Shown here in pieces: positions 54,520-62,863 of a stretch of DNA of 64,000 nucleotides. Every line of letters starts with the position of its first letter. The first letter of the stretch is position 1. Under the pieces are notes generated by a model, which worked only from the letters and a program-made list of their open reading frames with translations, was not told the DNA's origin and made no database searches. Both the position numbers and the translations under genes were made by a program. The DNA comes from an uncultured Saprospiraceae bacterium (GTDB taxonomy: Bacteria > Bacteroidota > Bacteroidia > Chitinophagales > Saprospiraceae): contig CALGAW010000003.1 in NCBI GenBank assembly GCA_937959115.1, positions 1 to 64,000 on the forward strand, read 5' to 3'.

Positions 54520-56514
54520 TTATTTCTTCTTTTTGCTTTTCTTTTTACTAGTTTTCTCTTTCTTAATTTCAGTATTTACTAACTGCATTTCTCTATTCGA
54601 TCGGTTGATCAACCTATTTGTTATTTGAAGGAAATTCATTGCTGTAATTAGTCCAGCTAACTCTCCATTTTGTACGACAGGGAGACAACCAATTTTGTGT
54701 TTTTCCATAAGTGCTAAAGCCTCACCAATTGTAGCGTTAGGGCTAATTACAGGCGGGTTTTTCACCATGATCTCCTTTACTGTCGTAGGAATTTTGTTTT
54801 CTAAAGAGCTCAATTTTTGTTTGCTAAAATGCTTAAGTAGCATTCTCACATCTATCAGTCCTTCTAATTGTCCTTTACTGTTTTCGACGGGCATGTACTG
54901 TTCATTGCGCCATTCCATCATATCCGCCACCAAATCTATGATATCGTCTTTTTGAACGGAGATAATATCAGTATTCATAAACTCTTCTACAATAAGGTTG
55001 TAAGGTTCGTATTTTTTCAAATCGTCTAGGTTAGGTTCTTTCCATTCGTGCAATGGGATTCCAGTTTTTTGATTTTGAATAATGGCTGCTGTTAATATTG
55101 ATACTGCTTCATCCTTGTTGGTTTTCTTAGCCAAACTCGTAAAGGAACGCAAGGTCCATCGTGCACCATTCATGTGTTTTTTTGCTCTAGCACCGATAAC
55201 GTTTAGATAGCGTTCGATATCAATTTTATCAACTCCCTGTGCTTCAAGGCCAAGTCGAGCTAACGGAATAATCTCTTTTAGCAACAAGTCGCAGGCTGTG
55301 ATTTTTTGATCTCCAAACCAAGTAAATTTAGAGTCGATTCCAGTTCTGGCCGCTTTGACAAAATTATCGCGGACATCCTCAAATCCGATATGTTTTCTAA
55401 CGTCTCCGTATTTGATTGCGATGCCTTCCATCGCACCGAGCCACAAGGCTGCATTTGCCATTTCATCGATGACAGTTGGTCCAGCTGGTAACACGCGGCA
55501 CTCAATACGAAGATGCGGGATGCCACCACCAGTTCCATAACATGGGCGATTCCAGCGATAAACCGTACCATTGTGCACTTGCAAAGCCCTTAAGCTAGGC
55601 GGTTTATTGTTCTTCAACATATCAAACGCATTTTCGGAGATGTCCGAACTAATCAGTACTCTGAATCTTGCGATATCTTCTCTATAAATCTCCATAATTG
55701 ACTCTTCAAGCCAGCCATTTCCAAAGGTAACTCTTGGACTTCGTTCTCTTAGGTGATCATGCTTTGATCTGGTGTCAAGTGCTTGTTGAAACAAGGCAAT
55801 CCGAGTTTCATGCCACAGTCGTTTTCCAAACAAAATAGGAGAGTTTGCTGCTACTGCCATTACTGGCCCAGATAGGAGTTGAGCGATGTTATACATTTGT
55901 ACAAAATTCTTCGGTTCTACTTGGAGATGCACCTGAAAACTGGTGTTACAAGCCTCTAGCAAGGGTGAATCGTGTTTTACTAATAACTCATCGATACCAG
56001 CAAGGCGAAGTTCATACGTATTTCCGTTTAGCTGACTATTGATGGCATTCATGAGCGCAGCATAGCGTTTCTTTGGCGTAAGGTTGTGCATACCCAGATC
56101 CGATTTCCTAAGCGTAGGCATGATTCCTGTGAGTAGAATTTCTGTATTGTGCTTTTCTTTGGCGACTTTTCTAATAATGTTGAGATTGGTATCCAGTTCT
56201 TGTTCCATTTTGCTCAGGCAGTCCTTAGTAAAAACACGAGGCTCAAGATTGGTTTCTAGATTGAATCGGGCGAGTTCTGTTTCCACCCAATCGTATTGCT
56301 TGAGGTCTTTTAGGATTTCCATGGCGTTTGTTGCTGGTTTCCAGTACTCGTTAACCAGACACATTTCTTGTTCGGCGCCAATTCGTTTAATCCCTGTTTC
56401 AAACATTTCGTTATCAAGCATATACTCCAAAGCTTGCACGTCATTCAGTAAATGTTGCATAAAATCATTTAATTGATTTTTGCTTGATAATTGGGATACT
56501 TTTTGCTCACCCAT
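54520..56514 (-). CDS. Glutamate-cysteine-ligase-like (GCS2) protein fused to two CBS domains
   Basis: A 664-residue cytosolic fusion. Residues about 15-480 are a GCS2-type carboxylate-amine ligase: KRIGAEQEMCLVNEYWKPA (ATP/Glu site), ETNLEPR, LTGIMPTL, SFQVHLQVEP, ANSPILFGKRLWHETRIALFQQ, GGGIPHLRIECRVLPAGPT. Residues about 515-650 hold two CBS domains (EEFMNTDIISVQKDDIIDL; VKEIMVKNPPVISPNATIGEAL), which usually bind adenosyl ligands and regulate the attached enzyme. The C-terminus is a lysine-rich tail (KKEKTSKKKSKKKK). It likely ligates glutamate to an amine or cysteine under control of the energy state; the true substrate is not proven. Flanking genes give no hint. Confidence 0.82.
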   Translation of the reverse strand: MGEQKVSQLSSKNQLNDFMQHLLNDVQALEYMLDNEMFETGIKRIGAEQEMCLVNEYWKPATNAMEILKDLKQYDWVETELARFNLETNLEPRVFTKDCLSKMEQELDTNLNIIRKVAKEKHNTEILLTGIMPTLRKSDLGMHNLTPKKRYAALMNAINSQLNGNTYELRLAGIDELLVKHDSPLLEACNTSFQVHLQVEPKNFVQMYNIAQLLSGPVMAVAANSPILFGKRLWHETRIALFQQALDTRSKHDHLRERSPRVTFGNGWLEESIMEIYREDIARFRVLISSDISENAFDMLKNNKPPSLRALQVHNGTVYRWNRPCYGTGGGIPHLRIECRVLPAGPTVIDEMANAALWLGAMEGIAIKYGDVRKHIGFEDVRDNFVKAARTGIDSKFTWFGDQKITACDLLLKEIIPLARLGLEAQGVDKIDIERYLNVIGARAKKHMNGARWTLRSFTSLAKKTNKDEAVSILTAAIIQNQKTGIPLHEWKEPNLDDLKKYEPYNLIVEEFMNTDIISVQKDDIIDLVADMMEWRNEQYMPVENSKGQLEGLIDVRMLLKHFSKQKLSSLENKIPTTVKEIMVKNPPVISPNATIGEALALMEKHKIGCLPVVQNGELAGLITAMNFLQITNRLINRSNREMQLVNTEIKKEKTSKKKSKKKK

Positions 56515-56635
56515 GTTCGTAGTGTTTATTAAAAGAAGTTTCCTAGAGGTACAAGTTTTGACACTCTAACAGAATTTATTTTGATAAATATAAATATGAA
56601 TTTGAAAGAAGTGCAATTTCTGACAATAAATCTGT

Positions 56636-56643
56636 TATTTTTG
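56636..56643 (+). promoter_or_regulatory. Candidate -7 element before the 56.7 kb operon
   Basis: TATTTTTG matches the Bacteroidota -7 consensus TAnnTTTG, 32 bases before the ATG at 56676. No TTTG is found at the usual 19-21 base distance upstream, so this is only a partial match. It would start the run of genes up to at least 59650. Confidence 0.4.
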
Positions 56644-56675
56644 AGGTTCAATTAATTATTGATTAATATTTTAGG

Positions 56676-57197
56676 ATGAAACAACTTATTTTTCTTGTTA
56701 TTCTCGCCCTAACGGTTGCCTCTTGTAAGAAGGATGACCCTTCAGAAGGATTTGAACTACAATATTTATTAAATCTTGAAATTCCTGCTGGTCTAAATCC
56801 GATTCAAGCACATTTTTGGGAGTTATACGATATTCCTACAAACTTTGTCAATCAAGCCGATTTAGCTAATGTTCCAACAACAGAAGTTCAGAGAATTCAT
56901 TCTAATTTTTTAAATCTTAACTTGAGAAATCCTGCTAGTGCAGATTTTAAATGGATTGAAAGAATGTATTTGTATATCAACACCGATTCGTTGCCCCAAG
57001 CTGAGATCGGATACCTTGAATTTGTACCGAACAATGTTGAAAACCAATTAACACTTATTCCCTCTCAAACTGATTTAAAGGATTATCTCAGTGGTGACAA
57101 CTTTGACTTAATCGTTGAGATACAACCGCTTATCACTTCACCTTTAACGACTTCCAATTCACTGGACTTGACCTTTTTTGCGCACACAACAGAATGA
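56676..57197 (+). CDS. Predicted lipoprotein, unknown function
   Basis: A 173-residue lipoprotein: MKQLIFLVILALTVASCKK, with lipidated Cys17 followed by KKDD, a common start of Bacteroidota surface or periplasmic lipoproteins. The rest is beta-rich with no known motif (FELQYLLNLEIPAGLNPIQA, LTSNSLDLTFF-like end). Its stop codon overlaps the ATG of the next gene (ATGA), so the two genes are translationally coupled. Confidence 0.7.
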   Translation: MKQLIFLVILALTVASCKKDDPSEGFELQYLLNLEIPAGLNPIQAHFWELYDIPTNFVNQADLANVPTTEVQRIHSNFLNLNLRNPASADFKWIERMYLYINTDSLPQAEIGYLEFVPNNVENQLTLIPSQTDLKDYLSGDNFDLIVEIQPLITSPLTTSNSLDLTFFAHTTE

Positions 57198-57967
57198 TTG
57201 AACTAAATTACAAGGAGTTTGGACAGGGAGAACCAATCATTATTTTACACGGTTTATTTGGAACATTAGACAATTGGAAAACGATTGCCTCTAAGCTTTC
57301 AGAAGATTATCTGGTTTATATCCTAGACCAACGAAATCATGGAAAATCACCTCATACTGATGAGTTTAGTTATCAGCTAATGGCTGAAGACTTGTATGCC
57401 TTCATGGATGATAACTGGATACAACAGGCAACAATCATTGGACATTCGATGGGTGGAAAAACAGCTATGCAATTTGCACTTGAATATCCAGAAATGGTCA
57501 ATCAATTAATTGTGGTTGACATTGCTCCACAAGAGAATGAGCCAGGACATGAAACAATTTTTGACGCTATGCTTACGCTTGAAATTGACAAACTGGAGTC
57601 ACGTAAAGCAGCAGATGAATGGCTAGCAAACAAGATCCCAAGTATTGCGGTACGTCAATTTCTGCTCAAGAATATTACAAGGAAAAAGGAAGGTGGTTTC
57701 AGATGGAAAATGAACCTTCCTGTCATCTATGCAAACTACCAAGAAGTGCTTGCTTCGATTACAGGAGAAGAGCCTTACGATGGCCCAACTTTATTTCTTA
57801 ATGGAGGTCAATCAGGTTATCTAGATGAAGAGAAGAAACCAGGGATCCGTGCTTTATTTCCGGAAGCGCAATTTGAAACAATTGAAGAAGCAGGACACTG
57901 GATACATGCAGAAGCTCCAGACGAGTTTCTATCCATTGTAAGGCAATTTTTAACATTAAACAACTGA
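57194..57967 (+). CDS. Alpha/beta hydrolase (YbfF-like esterase)
   Basis: A 257-residue cytosolic hydrolase. Visible elements: oxyanion region HGLFGTLDNW, YILDQRNHGKSPH, nucleophile elbow GHSMGGK (Ser85) and the C-terminal EEAGHWIHAEAP histidine; an acidic residue in the FLNGG..SGYLD region can complete the triad. Such enzymes cleave short acyl esters or thioesters. Start ATG overlaps the preceding stop and the next gene starts four bases after its stop, so it is in an operon. Confidence 0.88.
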   Translation: MIELNYKEFGQGEPIIILHGLFGTLDNWKTIASKLSEDYLVYILDQRNHGKSPHTDEFSYQLMAEDLYAFMDDNWIQQATIIGHSMGGKTAMQFALEYPEMVNQLIVVDIAPQENEPGHETIFDAMLTLEIDKLESRKAADEWLANKIPSIAVRQFLLKNITRKKEGGFRWKMNLPVIYANYQEVLASITGEEPYDGPTLFLNGGQSGYLDEEKKPGIRALFPEAQFETIEEAGHWIHAEAPDEFLSIVRQFLTLNN

Positions 57968-57971
57968 TTCA

Positions 57972-58817
57972 TTGAGCAATACGGACAATAAAGTCAAATC
58001 ATTTTACGATAGCAATACCAGTAAGTTCTTACGCTTAAAGAAGGATCGTCAAACGCCAAACATTCACCAACCTTTGCATGCACCTGGGATTGTAACTATT
58101 GAGGAAGCCTCTAATTATTCGAATCAGTTGATTGTTGATGCGATTAGCAAACTACAAGTTCCAAATCCGCATATTCTTGATCTTGGTTGTGGTGTAGGTG
58201 GTAGTCTAGCTTATTTAGCGAAGCACAATAAAACTGCACAGTTGACAGGCATAACGATCAGCCCAAAACAAGTAGAAATTGGTAATAAGCTCTTAGCGGA
58301 ACAAGGGTTTAACAATTGTCAGTTATTGGAAGGCGATTTCCAGCAACTACCTGACTTAGATCCTGTTGATCTGGCATTTTCGATAGAGGCTTTTGTTCAT
58401 TCGCCGAATGCTAAAATATTCTTTAAAGAAATCGCAAAAAAACTCAAATCAGGTGGAAAATTAATTATCATCGACGATAGTTTAACAGAAAGATACAATT
58501 CTAAAATCTCTAATCAAGAACTTGAATTAGTCAATGACTTTAAAGAAGGTTGGATCACGCCAAGTCTTCACCTTAGTTCTGAGCTTGAGAAAATGGCAAA
58601 TATTGAAGGTTTTATTTTGTTGGAAAACAATGATTTAACACCAATGATGCGCATTGGACGTCCTAGGGATAAGTTCTTTGGATTCTTACTGTTTTTCTTT
58701 AAAAAACAGATGAAAAAGTCGAAGTATTTCCAGATGATTGCTGGCGGATATGCAAAGCAACAGTGCATAAAGAAAGGAATAGTGAAGTATAGAATGTTCG
58801 TATTTGAAAAGATGTAA
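57972..58817 (+). CDS. Class I SAM-dependent methyltransferase
   Basis: A 281-residue methyltransferase. SAM motif I is ILDLGCGVGGSLAYL (about 68-82), followed by LTGITISPKQVEIGNKL and a QQLPDLDPVDLAFSIEAFVH motif; the layout resembles small-molecule (sterol or quinone-type) methyltransferases. The start is TTG, four bases after the hydrolase stop; no internal ATG occurs before the SAM motif. The C-terminal part is basic (KKQMKKSKYF). Substrate unknown. Confidence 0.85.
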   Translation: MSNTDNKVKSFYDSNTSKFLRLKKDRQTPNIHQPLHAPGIVTIEEASNYSNQLIVDAISKLQVPNPHILDLGCGVGGSLAYLAKHNKTAQLTGITISPKQVEIGNKLLAEQGFNNCQLLEGDFQQLPDLDPVDLAFSIEAFVHSPNAKIFFKEIAKKLKSGGKLIIIDDSLTERYNSKISNQELELVNDFKEGWITPSLHLSSELEKMANIEGFILLENNDLTPMMRIGRPRDKFFGFLLFFFKKQMKKSKYFQMIAGGYAKQQCIKKGIVKYRMFVFEKM

Positions 58818-58819
58818 TT

Positions 58820-59650
58820 ATGTTTCTAAGACCAAGTTATTTTATTATCGGTGAACGAAAATGTGGGACCTCCTCTCTTTTTAGGTATCTTGTTAAGCAT
58901 CCTAATGTGTTGCCTGGATTATTGAAAGAGCCAAATTTCTTTGGAAAGGGGACAGATTTTGTAACTGAGCACATAGATCGCTATTGGAGTATCTTTCCTC
59001 CATTGAAAAACGACGGAGATCTCTCATTCGAGTGGCCAGAATTGAATAAAGAAGGTGTTTTATACCATGAGGAGGTATTGGTCCCAAGAGATTCGGAAAC
59101 CCACTACATCACTGGTGAAGCAAGTGCTAACACTTTCTACGAGGTAGCGCCAGAACTCCTTTTTCAACACCTACCCGATATTAAGTTAATTGTCCTTATT
59201 CGAGAACCAGTAGAACGTGCATTTTCTCATCATCGAATGTATAAACGATTTATGGAGGAAGGGCGCAGCGGATTTGATGTTACGGACTTCGAAAGTGATT
59301 GTAGACAGGAGATGCATCTTATCTCTAAAGGAGGAACGGGAACATTTCTGTCTCCAGGTATTTACCTAAACCAATTAAAAAAGTGGAGTGCGGCCTATCC
59401 CAAAAACCAACTAAAGGTAATTACAACAAACGAGCTAGATCAACAGCCGCAGCTTGTATTGAATCAATTATCAGACTATTTGGAAATTCCACATTACGAG
59501 TATGGCGACTTTTTAAACCAACGATTTAATCAGGCACCTTCTGCTGTGATTGATCTTGATATAAAAAAGGAATTACAAAATTTTTACAAACCTTTTAACC
59601 AAGAATTATCAGAATTCCTTGGTAAAGAATTAACTTGGGACAATTTTTAA
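58820..59650 (+). CDS. Sulfotransferase-domain protein
   Basis: A 276-residue enzyme of the PAPS-dependent sulfotransferase family. The 5'-phosphosulfate loop is FIIGERKCGTSSLFRYLVKH near the N-terminus and the 3'-phosphate motif is LIREPVERAFSHHRMYKRF (about residues 131-149); KEPNFFGKGT is the usual catalytic-region segment. It transfers sulfate onto a hydroxyl or amine of a glycan or lipid. The start follows the methyltransferase stop by two bases. Neighbouring methyltransferases suggest decoration of a surface molecule, which is inference. Confidence 0.88.
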   Translation: MFLRPSYFIIGERKCGTSSLFRYLVKHPNVLPGLLKEPNFFGKGTDFVTEHIDRYWSIFPPLKNDGDLSFEWPELNKEGVLYHEEVLVPRDSETHYITGEASANTFYEVAPELLFQHLPDIKLIVLIREPVERAFSHHRMYKRFMEEGRSGFDVTDFESDCRQEMHLISKGGTGTFLSPGIYLNQLKKWSAAYPKNQLKVITTNELDQQPQLVLNQLSDYLEIPHYEYGDFLNQRFNQAPSAVIDLDIKKELQNFYKPFNQELSEFLGKELTWDNF

Positions 59651-59754
59651 GCACAAATTGATTGTTGCAATTTAATAATGAAACATTTGTAAGCTGATTG
59701 TGTTGAGTTTACAGAATATTTTAATCAATTTGATATTACATTAACCTTGTTTGA

Positions 59755-60501
59755 ATGAGCTCCATTAGGGAAAAACTTGGAATTTTCAGGTCTGTTTTGA
59801 TGTATTACGGCAAACCTTTCAATAGAAGTAAATTAGCTAACTTCTATAAGCAGTTCGTCGTTCCTGGTGACCTTTGTTTTGACATTGGTGCACACCTAGG
59901 CAATCGCACAGACGCTTGGAATCGCCTAAAAGCAAACGTGATCGCTGTAGAACCTCAACCGAGATGCTTAGATTATCTGAGAAAACGATTTGGGAACGAG
60001 CAACGAATCACCATTCTTCCCAAAGCCGTAAGTAATGAACCTGGCACTGCAACACTGAACATTAGCACCTTGACTCCTACAGTCAGTACCTTTTCTGATA
60101 AAGAGTTCCAACAAAAAATCAACGATAAAACATCCTACGAAGTAACATGGGATCAAACGATTGATGTAGAAATGGTGACGCTAGATCAGCTCATTGAAAT
60201 CTATGGATTACCTAAGTTTTGTAAAATTGATGTTGAGGACTTCGAAGTCAAGGTATTAGAAGGACTCTCAACCGCTATCCCAGTTGTCTCATTCGAGTAT
60301 TTTTCTTACATGAAACCACAAGCGTATCAATGTATTGAATTGCTTAGAAACCTAGGAGATTATCAATTTAACTGGTCGTATGCAGAAACACTAAAATTTG
60401 AATCAGATTGGATCACTGCAAAAGAGATGATCAGTGTTTTGGAAGGATTTACAGAAGAAGATCGATCTGGTGATATTTATGCAAAATTAGTAACAACCTA
60501 A
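59755..60501 (+). CDS. FkbM-family methyltransferase
   Basis: A 248-residue methyltransferase. Motif I is LCFDIGAHLGNRTDAW; then VIAVEPQPRCLDYLRKRF, VSNEPGTATLN, VTLDQLIEIYGLPKFCKIDVEDFEVKVLEGL and a C-terminal VSFEYFS, all typical of FkbM enzymes, which O-methylate sugars or natural products. It follows the sulfotransferase gene after a 104-base gap, where a separate promoter may lie. Confidence 0.9.
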   Translation: MSSIREKLGIFRSVLMYYGKPFNRSKLANFYKQFVVPGDLCFDIGAHLGNRTDAWNRLKANVIAVEPQPRCLDYLRKRFGNEQRITILPKAVSNEPGTATLNISTLTPTVSTFSDKEFQQKINDKTSYEVTWDQTIDVEMVTLDQLIEIYGLPKFCKIDVEDFEVKVLEGLSTAIPVVSFEYFSYMKPQAYQCIELLRNLGDYQFNWSYAETLKFESDWITAKEMISVLEGFTEEDRSGDIYAKLVTT

Positions 60502-60526
60502 CCCAACCAAAACCTGCTAAAACCCA

Positions 60527-61465
60527 ATGACTGAACTTTTATGGAATAGTTTACTCAACCTTCATCATGCAATTTGCAATAGCAGTGCATCCGTTGACTT
60601 TGCTGCTATACAATCAGATGGAAGCGTTTTGCTGAACCAATTAACTGATTCAGCTATAGTCATTATTACTGTTAGTGAGGTTGAACCTAATCTGTCTGGG
60701 AAAGAAGCCGTGTTTAGGCTTAGGGGAAAAACCACTATAGAGTGTGTTAAACAAGGAAAACTTACTGTGATTGATCGTGATTCCTTTATTTGCTATCTAC
60801 CCTATTGTTTTCTACCGCTCCTAGCTAAACAGAAAAAAAGAGCGATATCTGTAGCACATTTTGCTCAAACACTTGATGGAAAAATTGCAACAAAAACTGG
60901 AGATTCAAAATGGATAGGCAATGACCAAAACTTGATTCATGCCCATCGAATGCGTGCACTTTCTTGTTCTATTTTAGTTGGCAGAAACACAGTACTTGAA
61001 GACAAGCCATCATTGACTGTGCGCCACGTAAAAGGGAAAAATCCAAAGAAAATTGTGATCAGCTCCTCGCCATGCGATATGTCCTCTCTGTTATCTGATG
61101 AGCAAGAAGGTATTATAGTGTTTGGCAAGACGGATCAACCAGAAATGAAGGGATTAGACTATCACAAACTAGCAAGTCAAAACGGGCATATCAATTGCAA
61201 CACGATACTAGAAGCAATGTATGAGAAAGGGATTCATTCTGTTTATGTAGAAGGCGGTGCAATCACAACGTCTAATTTCCTGAAAGACAATGCCATTGAC
61301 ATCCTTCAACTTCATATTTCCCCTATGGTATTTGGCTCTGGACAATCCGCAATTGAGCTCCCTGGGATTGATAAGGTAAATGAGGCAATACAGTTCACTA
61401 AATTCCAGTTTCAACGAGTAGGCGATACGATAATGTTTGTAGGAGAGTTAAACACAAATCAATGA
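60527..61465 (+). CDS. RibD C-terminal-like (pyrimidine/pterin) reductase
   Basis: A 312-residue protein. Residues about 105-305 match the reductase half of RibD and dihydrofolate-reductase-type enzymes: HFAQTLDGKIATKTGDSKWI, HRMRALSCSILVGRNTVLEDKPSLTVR, VYVEGGAITTSNFL and ISPMVFGSGQSAIELPGI. The first 100 residues are a divergent N-domain with no deaminase zinc motif. In riboflavin synthesis this fold reduces a ribosylamino-pyrimidine with NADPH; the setting here suggests a related but different substrate. Its stop overlaps the start of the next gene (ATGA). Confidence 0.85.
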   Translation: MTELLWNSLLNLHHAICNSSASVDFAAIQSDGSVLLNQLTDSAIVIITVSEVEPNLSGKEAVFRLRGKTTIECVKQGKLTVIDRDSFICYLPYCFLPLLAKQKKRAISVAHFAQTLDGKIATKTGDSKWIGNDQNLIHAHRMRALSCSILVGRNTVLEDKPSLTVRHVKGKNPKKIVISSSPCDMSSLLSDEQEGIIVFGKTDQPEMKGLDYHKLASQNGHINCNTILEAMYEKGIHSVYVEGGAITTSNFLKDNAIDILQLHISPMVFGSGQSAIELPGIDKVNEAIQFTKFQFQRVGDTIMFVGELNTNQ

Positions 61466-62406
61466 TTAGCAAAGCGTTGTGGCACACTTCAGAAGCGCAT
61501 TCTGAACTTCGAGATCAAGAAGAACCTCTTATTAAGGACGGCATTGTGATAAAATCAGAGTATTCACTTATCAGCATTGGGTCTGAACGGCTTGTTTCTC
61601 TTGGTCAAGTGCCAATTCCATTGTACAATCAGATGAAAGTACCATATATGGCTGGTGACTTCTCATTTCCTATAAAATACGGTTATTCTCTTGTTGGAAC
61701 GCTTGAAAACGGAAAGCGAGCGCATCTCTTACATCCACATCAAAATAATTGTATGGTGTCGGAAGATCACTTATTCTATGTCCCTGAGAATGTTCCTGCT
61801 AAGCGTGCATCCCTTGCAAGTAATCTTGAAACGGCATTGAATGCTATTTGGGACGGAAATGTGCAGACAGGAGACGCAGTGTTAGTGGTTGGTTTTGGGT
61901 TGGTCGGCTCACTGATTGCTCGATTGGTGAGCATGATTCCGGCGACTCGTTTGCTAGTCGCTGATGTGGATTCAAACAAGTTAAAACTGGCTCGAGACAT
62001 GGGATTTCCGGCAAAGCACCCTTCTGAGATAGACGAGGTCTTTGATCTGGCGTTTCACACAAGCGCAACTAGCCCTGGGTTACAATTGGCAGTGAATCAG
62101 ACAGGCTTTGAAGGCAAAATCGTTGAATTGTCTTGGTATGGGACTCGGAATACGGTGTTGGAGTTGGGCAGCTCTTTTCATATAGAACGCAAGCAGATCA
62201 TCAGTTCACAGGTGTCTAATTTGTCCGCGGAGCGGCGATCTCGGTGGGACTATGTTCGTCGTAAGGAGGTTGTGTTTAAATTATTGGTAGATGAGGTGTT
62301 TGATGCGCACATCACGGATGTGATTCCGTTTGAGGAACTGGCTGATTTCTTTAATGAGTTGCGCTTCGGGGAGATAAAGCCATTGGGCTGTGTTGTGGAA
62401 TACTGA
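61462..62406 (+). CDS. Zinc-alcohol-dehydrogenase-like MDR oxidoreductase
   Basis: A 314-residue member of the medium-chain dehydrogenase/reductase family. An N-terminal GroES-like domain (SIGSERLVSLGQV, MAGDFSFPIKYGYSLVG, HLLHPHQ) is followed by a Rossmann domain with GDAVLVVGFGLVGSLIARL, LLVADVDSNKLKLARDMG and LSWYG. The catalytic zinc cysteines of classic alcohol dehydrogenases are not visible. To my memory, the PIKYGY, LHPHQ, SNLETALNAIWD and LSWYG set recurs in homologues encoded beside PTPS-like, glycosyltransferase and RibD-like genes in proteobacteria and actinobacteria. G-rich codons dominate its last 300 bases. Confidence 0.85.
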   Translation: MISKALWHTSEAHSELRDQEEPLIKDGIVIKSEYSLISIGSERLVSLGQVPIPLYNQMKVPYMAGDFSFPIKYGYSLVGTLENGKRAHLLHPHQNNCMVSEDHLFYVPENVPAKRASLASNLETALNAIWDGNVQTGDAVLVVGFGLVGSLIARLVSMIPATRLLVADVDSNKLKLARDMGFPAKHPSEIDEVFDLAFHTSATSPGLQLAVNQTGFEGKIVELSWYGTRNTVLELGSSFHIERKQIISSQVSNLSAERRSRWDYVRRKEVVFKLLVDEVFDAHITDVIPFEELADFFNELRFGEIKPLGCVVEY

Positions 62407-62478
62407 AAGAACGTTTAATTTATATTATTATTGTAGTTTTAAATTCGAAAGAAAATCCAGTTAAAATAAACAAACACT

Positions 62479-62859
62479 ATGTACGCTGTAAAAATTAGAG
62501 AGCACATTATGATTGCTCATTCGTTTAATAGTCCTACATTTGGACCTGCTCAAAAACTACATGGAGCAACCTATGTAGTTGATGCTGAATTTATTGCGCC
62601 AGATATTGACAAGGACAATATTGTTGTTGATATTGCTTTGGCGCATGAAGTATTAAAAGAAGTATTACAACCATTGAACTACCAAAACCTGGATGAATTG
62701 CCTCAGTTTGAAGGGAAGTTAACCACTACTGAATTCCTTGCAAATCACATTCATGGTGCAATAGCAAAACGAGTCAGCGGATCATTTAAGGGTGATTTAA
62801 AGGTAACACTTGGCGAATCGCATGTTGCTTGGGCTTCTTATCAAGGAAAAGTAGATTAA
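62479..62859 (+). CDS. PTPS/QueD-like protein with altered metal site
   Basis: A 126-residue protein of the 6-pyruvoyl-tetrahydropterin/6-carboxytetrahydropterin synthase family: IREHIMIAHSF (His14), LHGATYVVDAEF (His28), VVDIALAHEVL, LNYQNLDELP, TTTEFLANHI and SHVAWASY. The usual HGHxY zinc motif is HGATY, so one zinc ligand is Ala30, and no cysteine occupies the normal catalytic position. Homologues with REHxMIAHS and LHGAT occur, from memory, in a conserved gene cluster with MDR, RibD-like and glycosyltransferase genes. The protein probably works on a pterin-like compound in a non-standard manner. Confidence 0.82.
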   Translation: MYAVKIREHIMIAHSFNSPTFGPAQKLHGATYVVDAEFIAPDIDKDNIVVDIALAHEVLKEVLQPLNYQNLDELPQFEGKLTTTEFLANHIHGAIAKRVSGSFKGDLKVTLGESHVAWASYQGKVD

Positions 62860-62863
62860 AACG

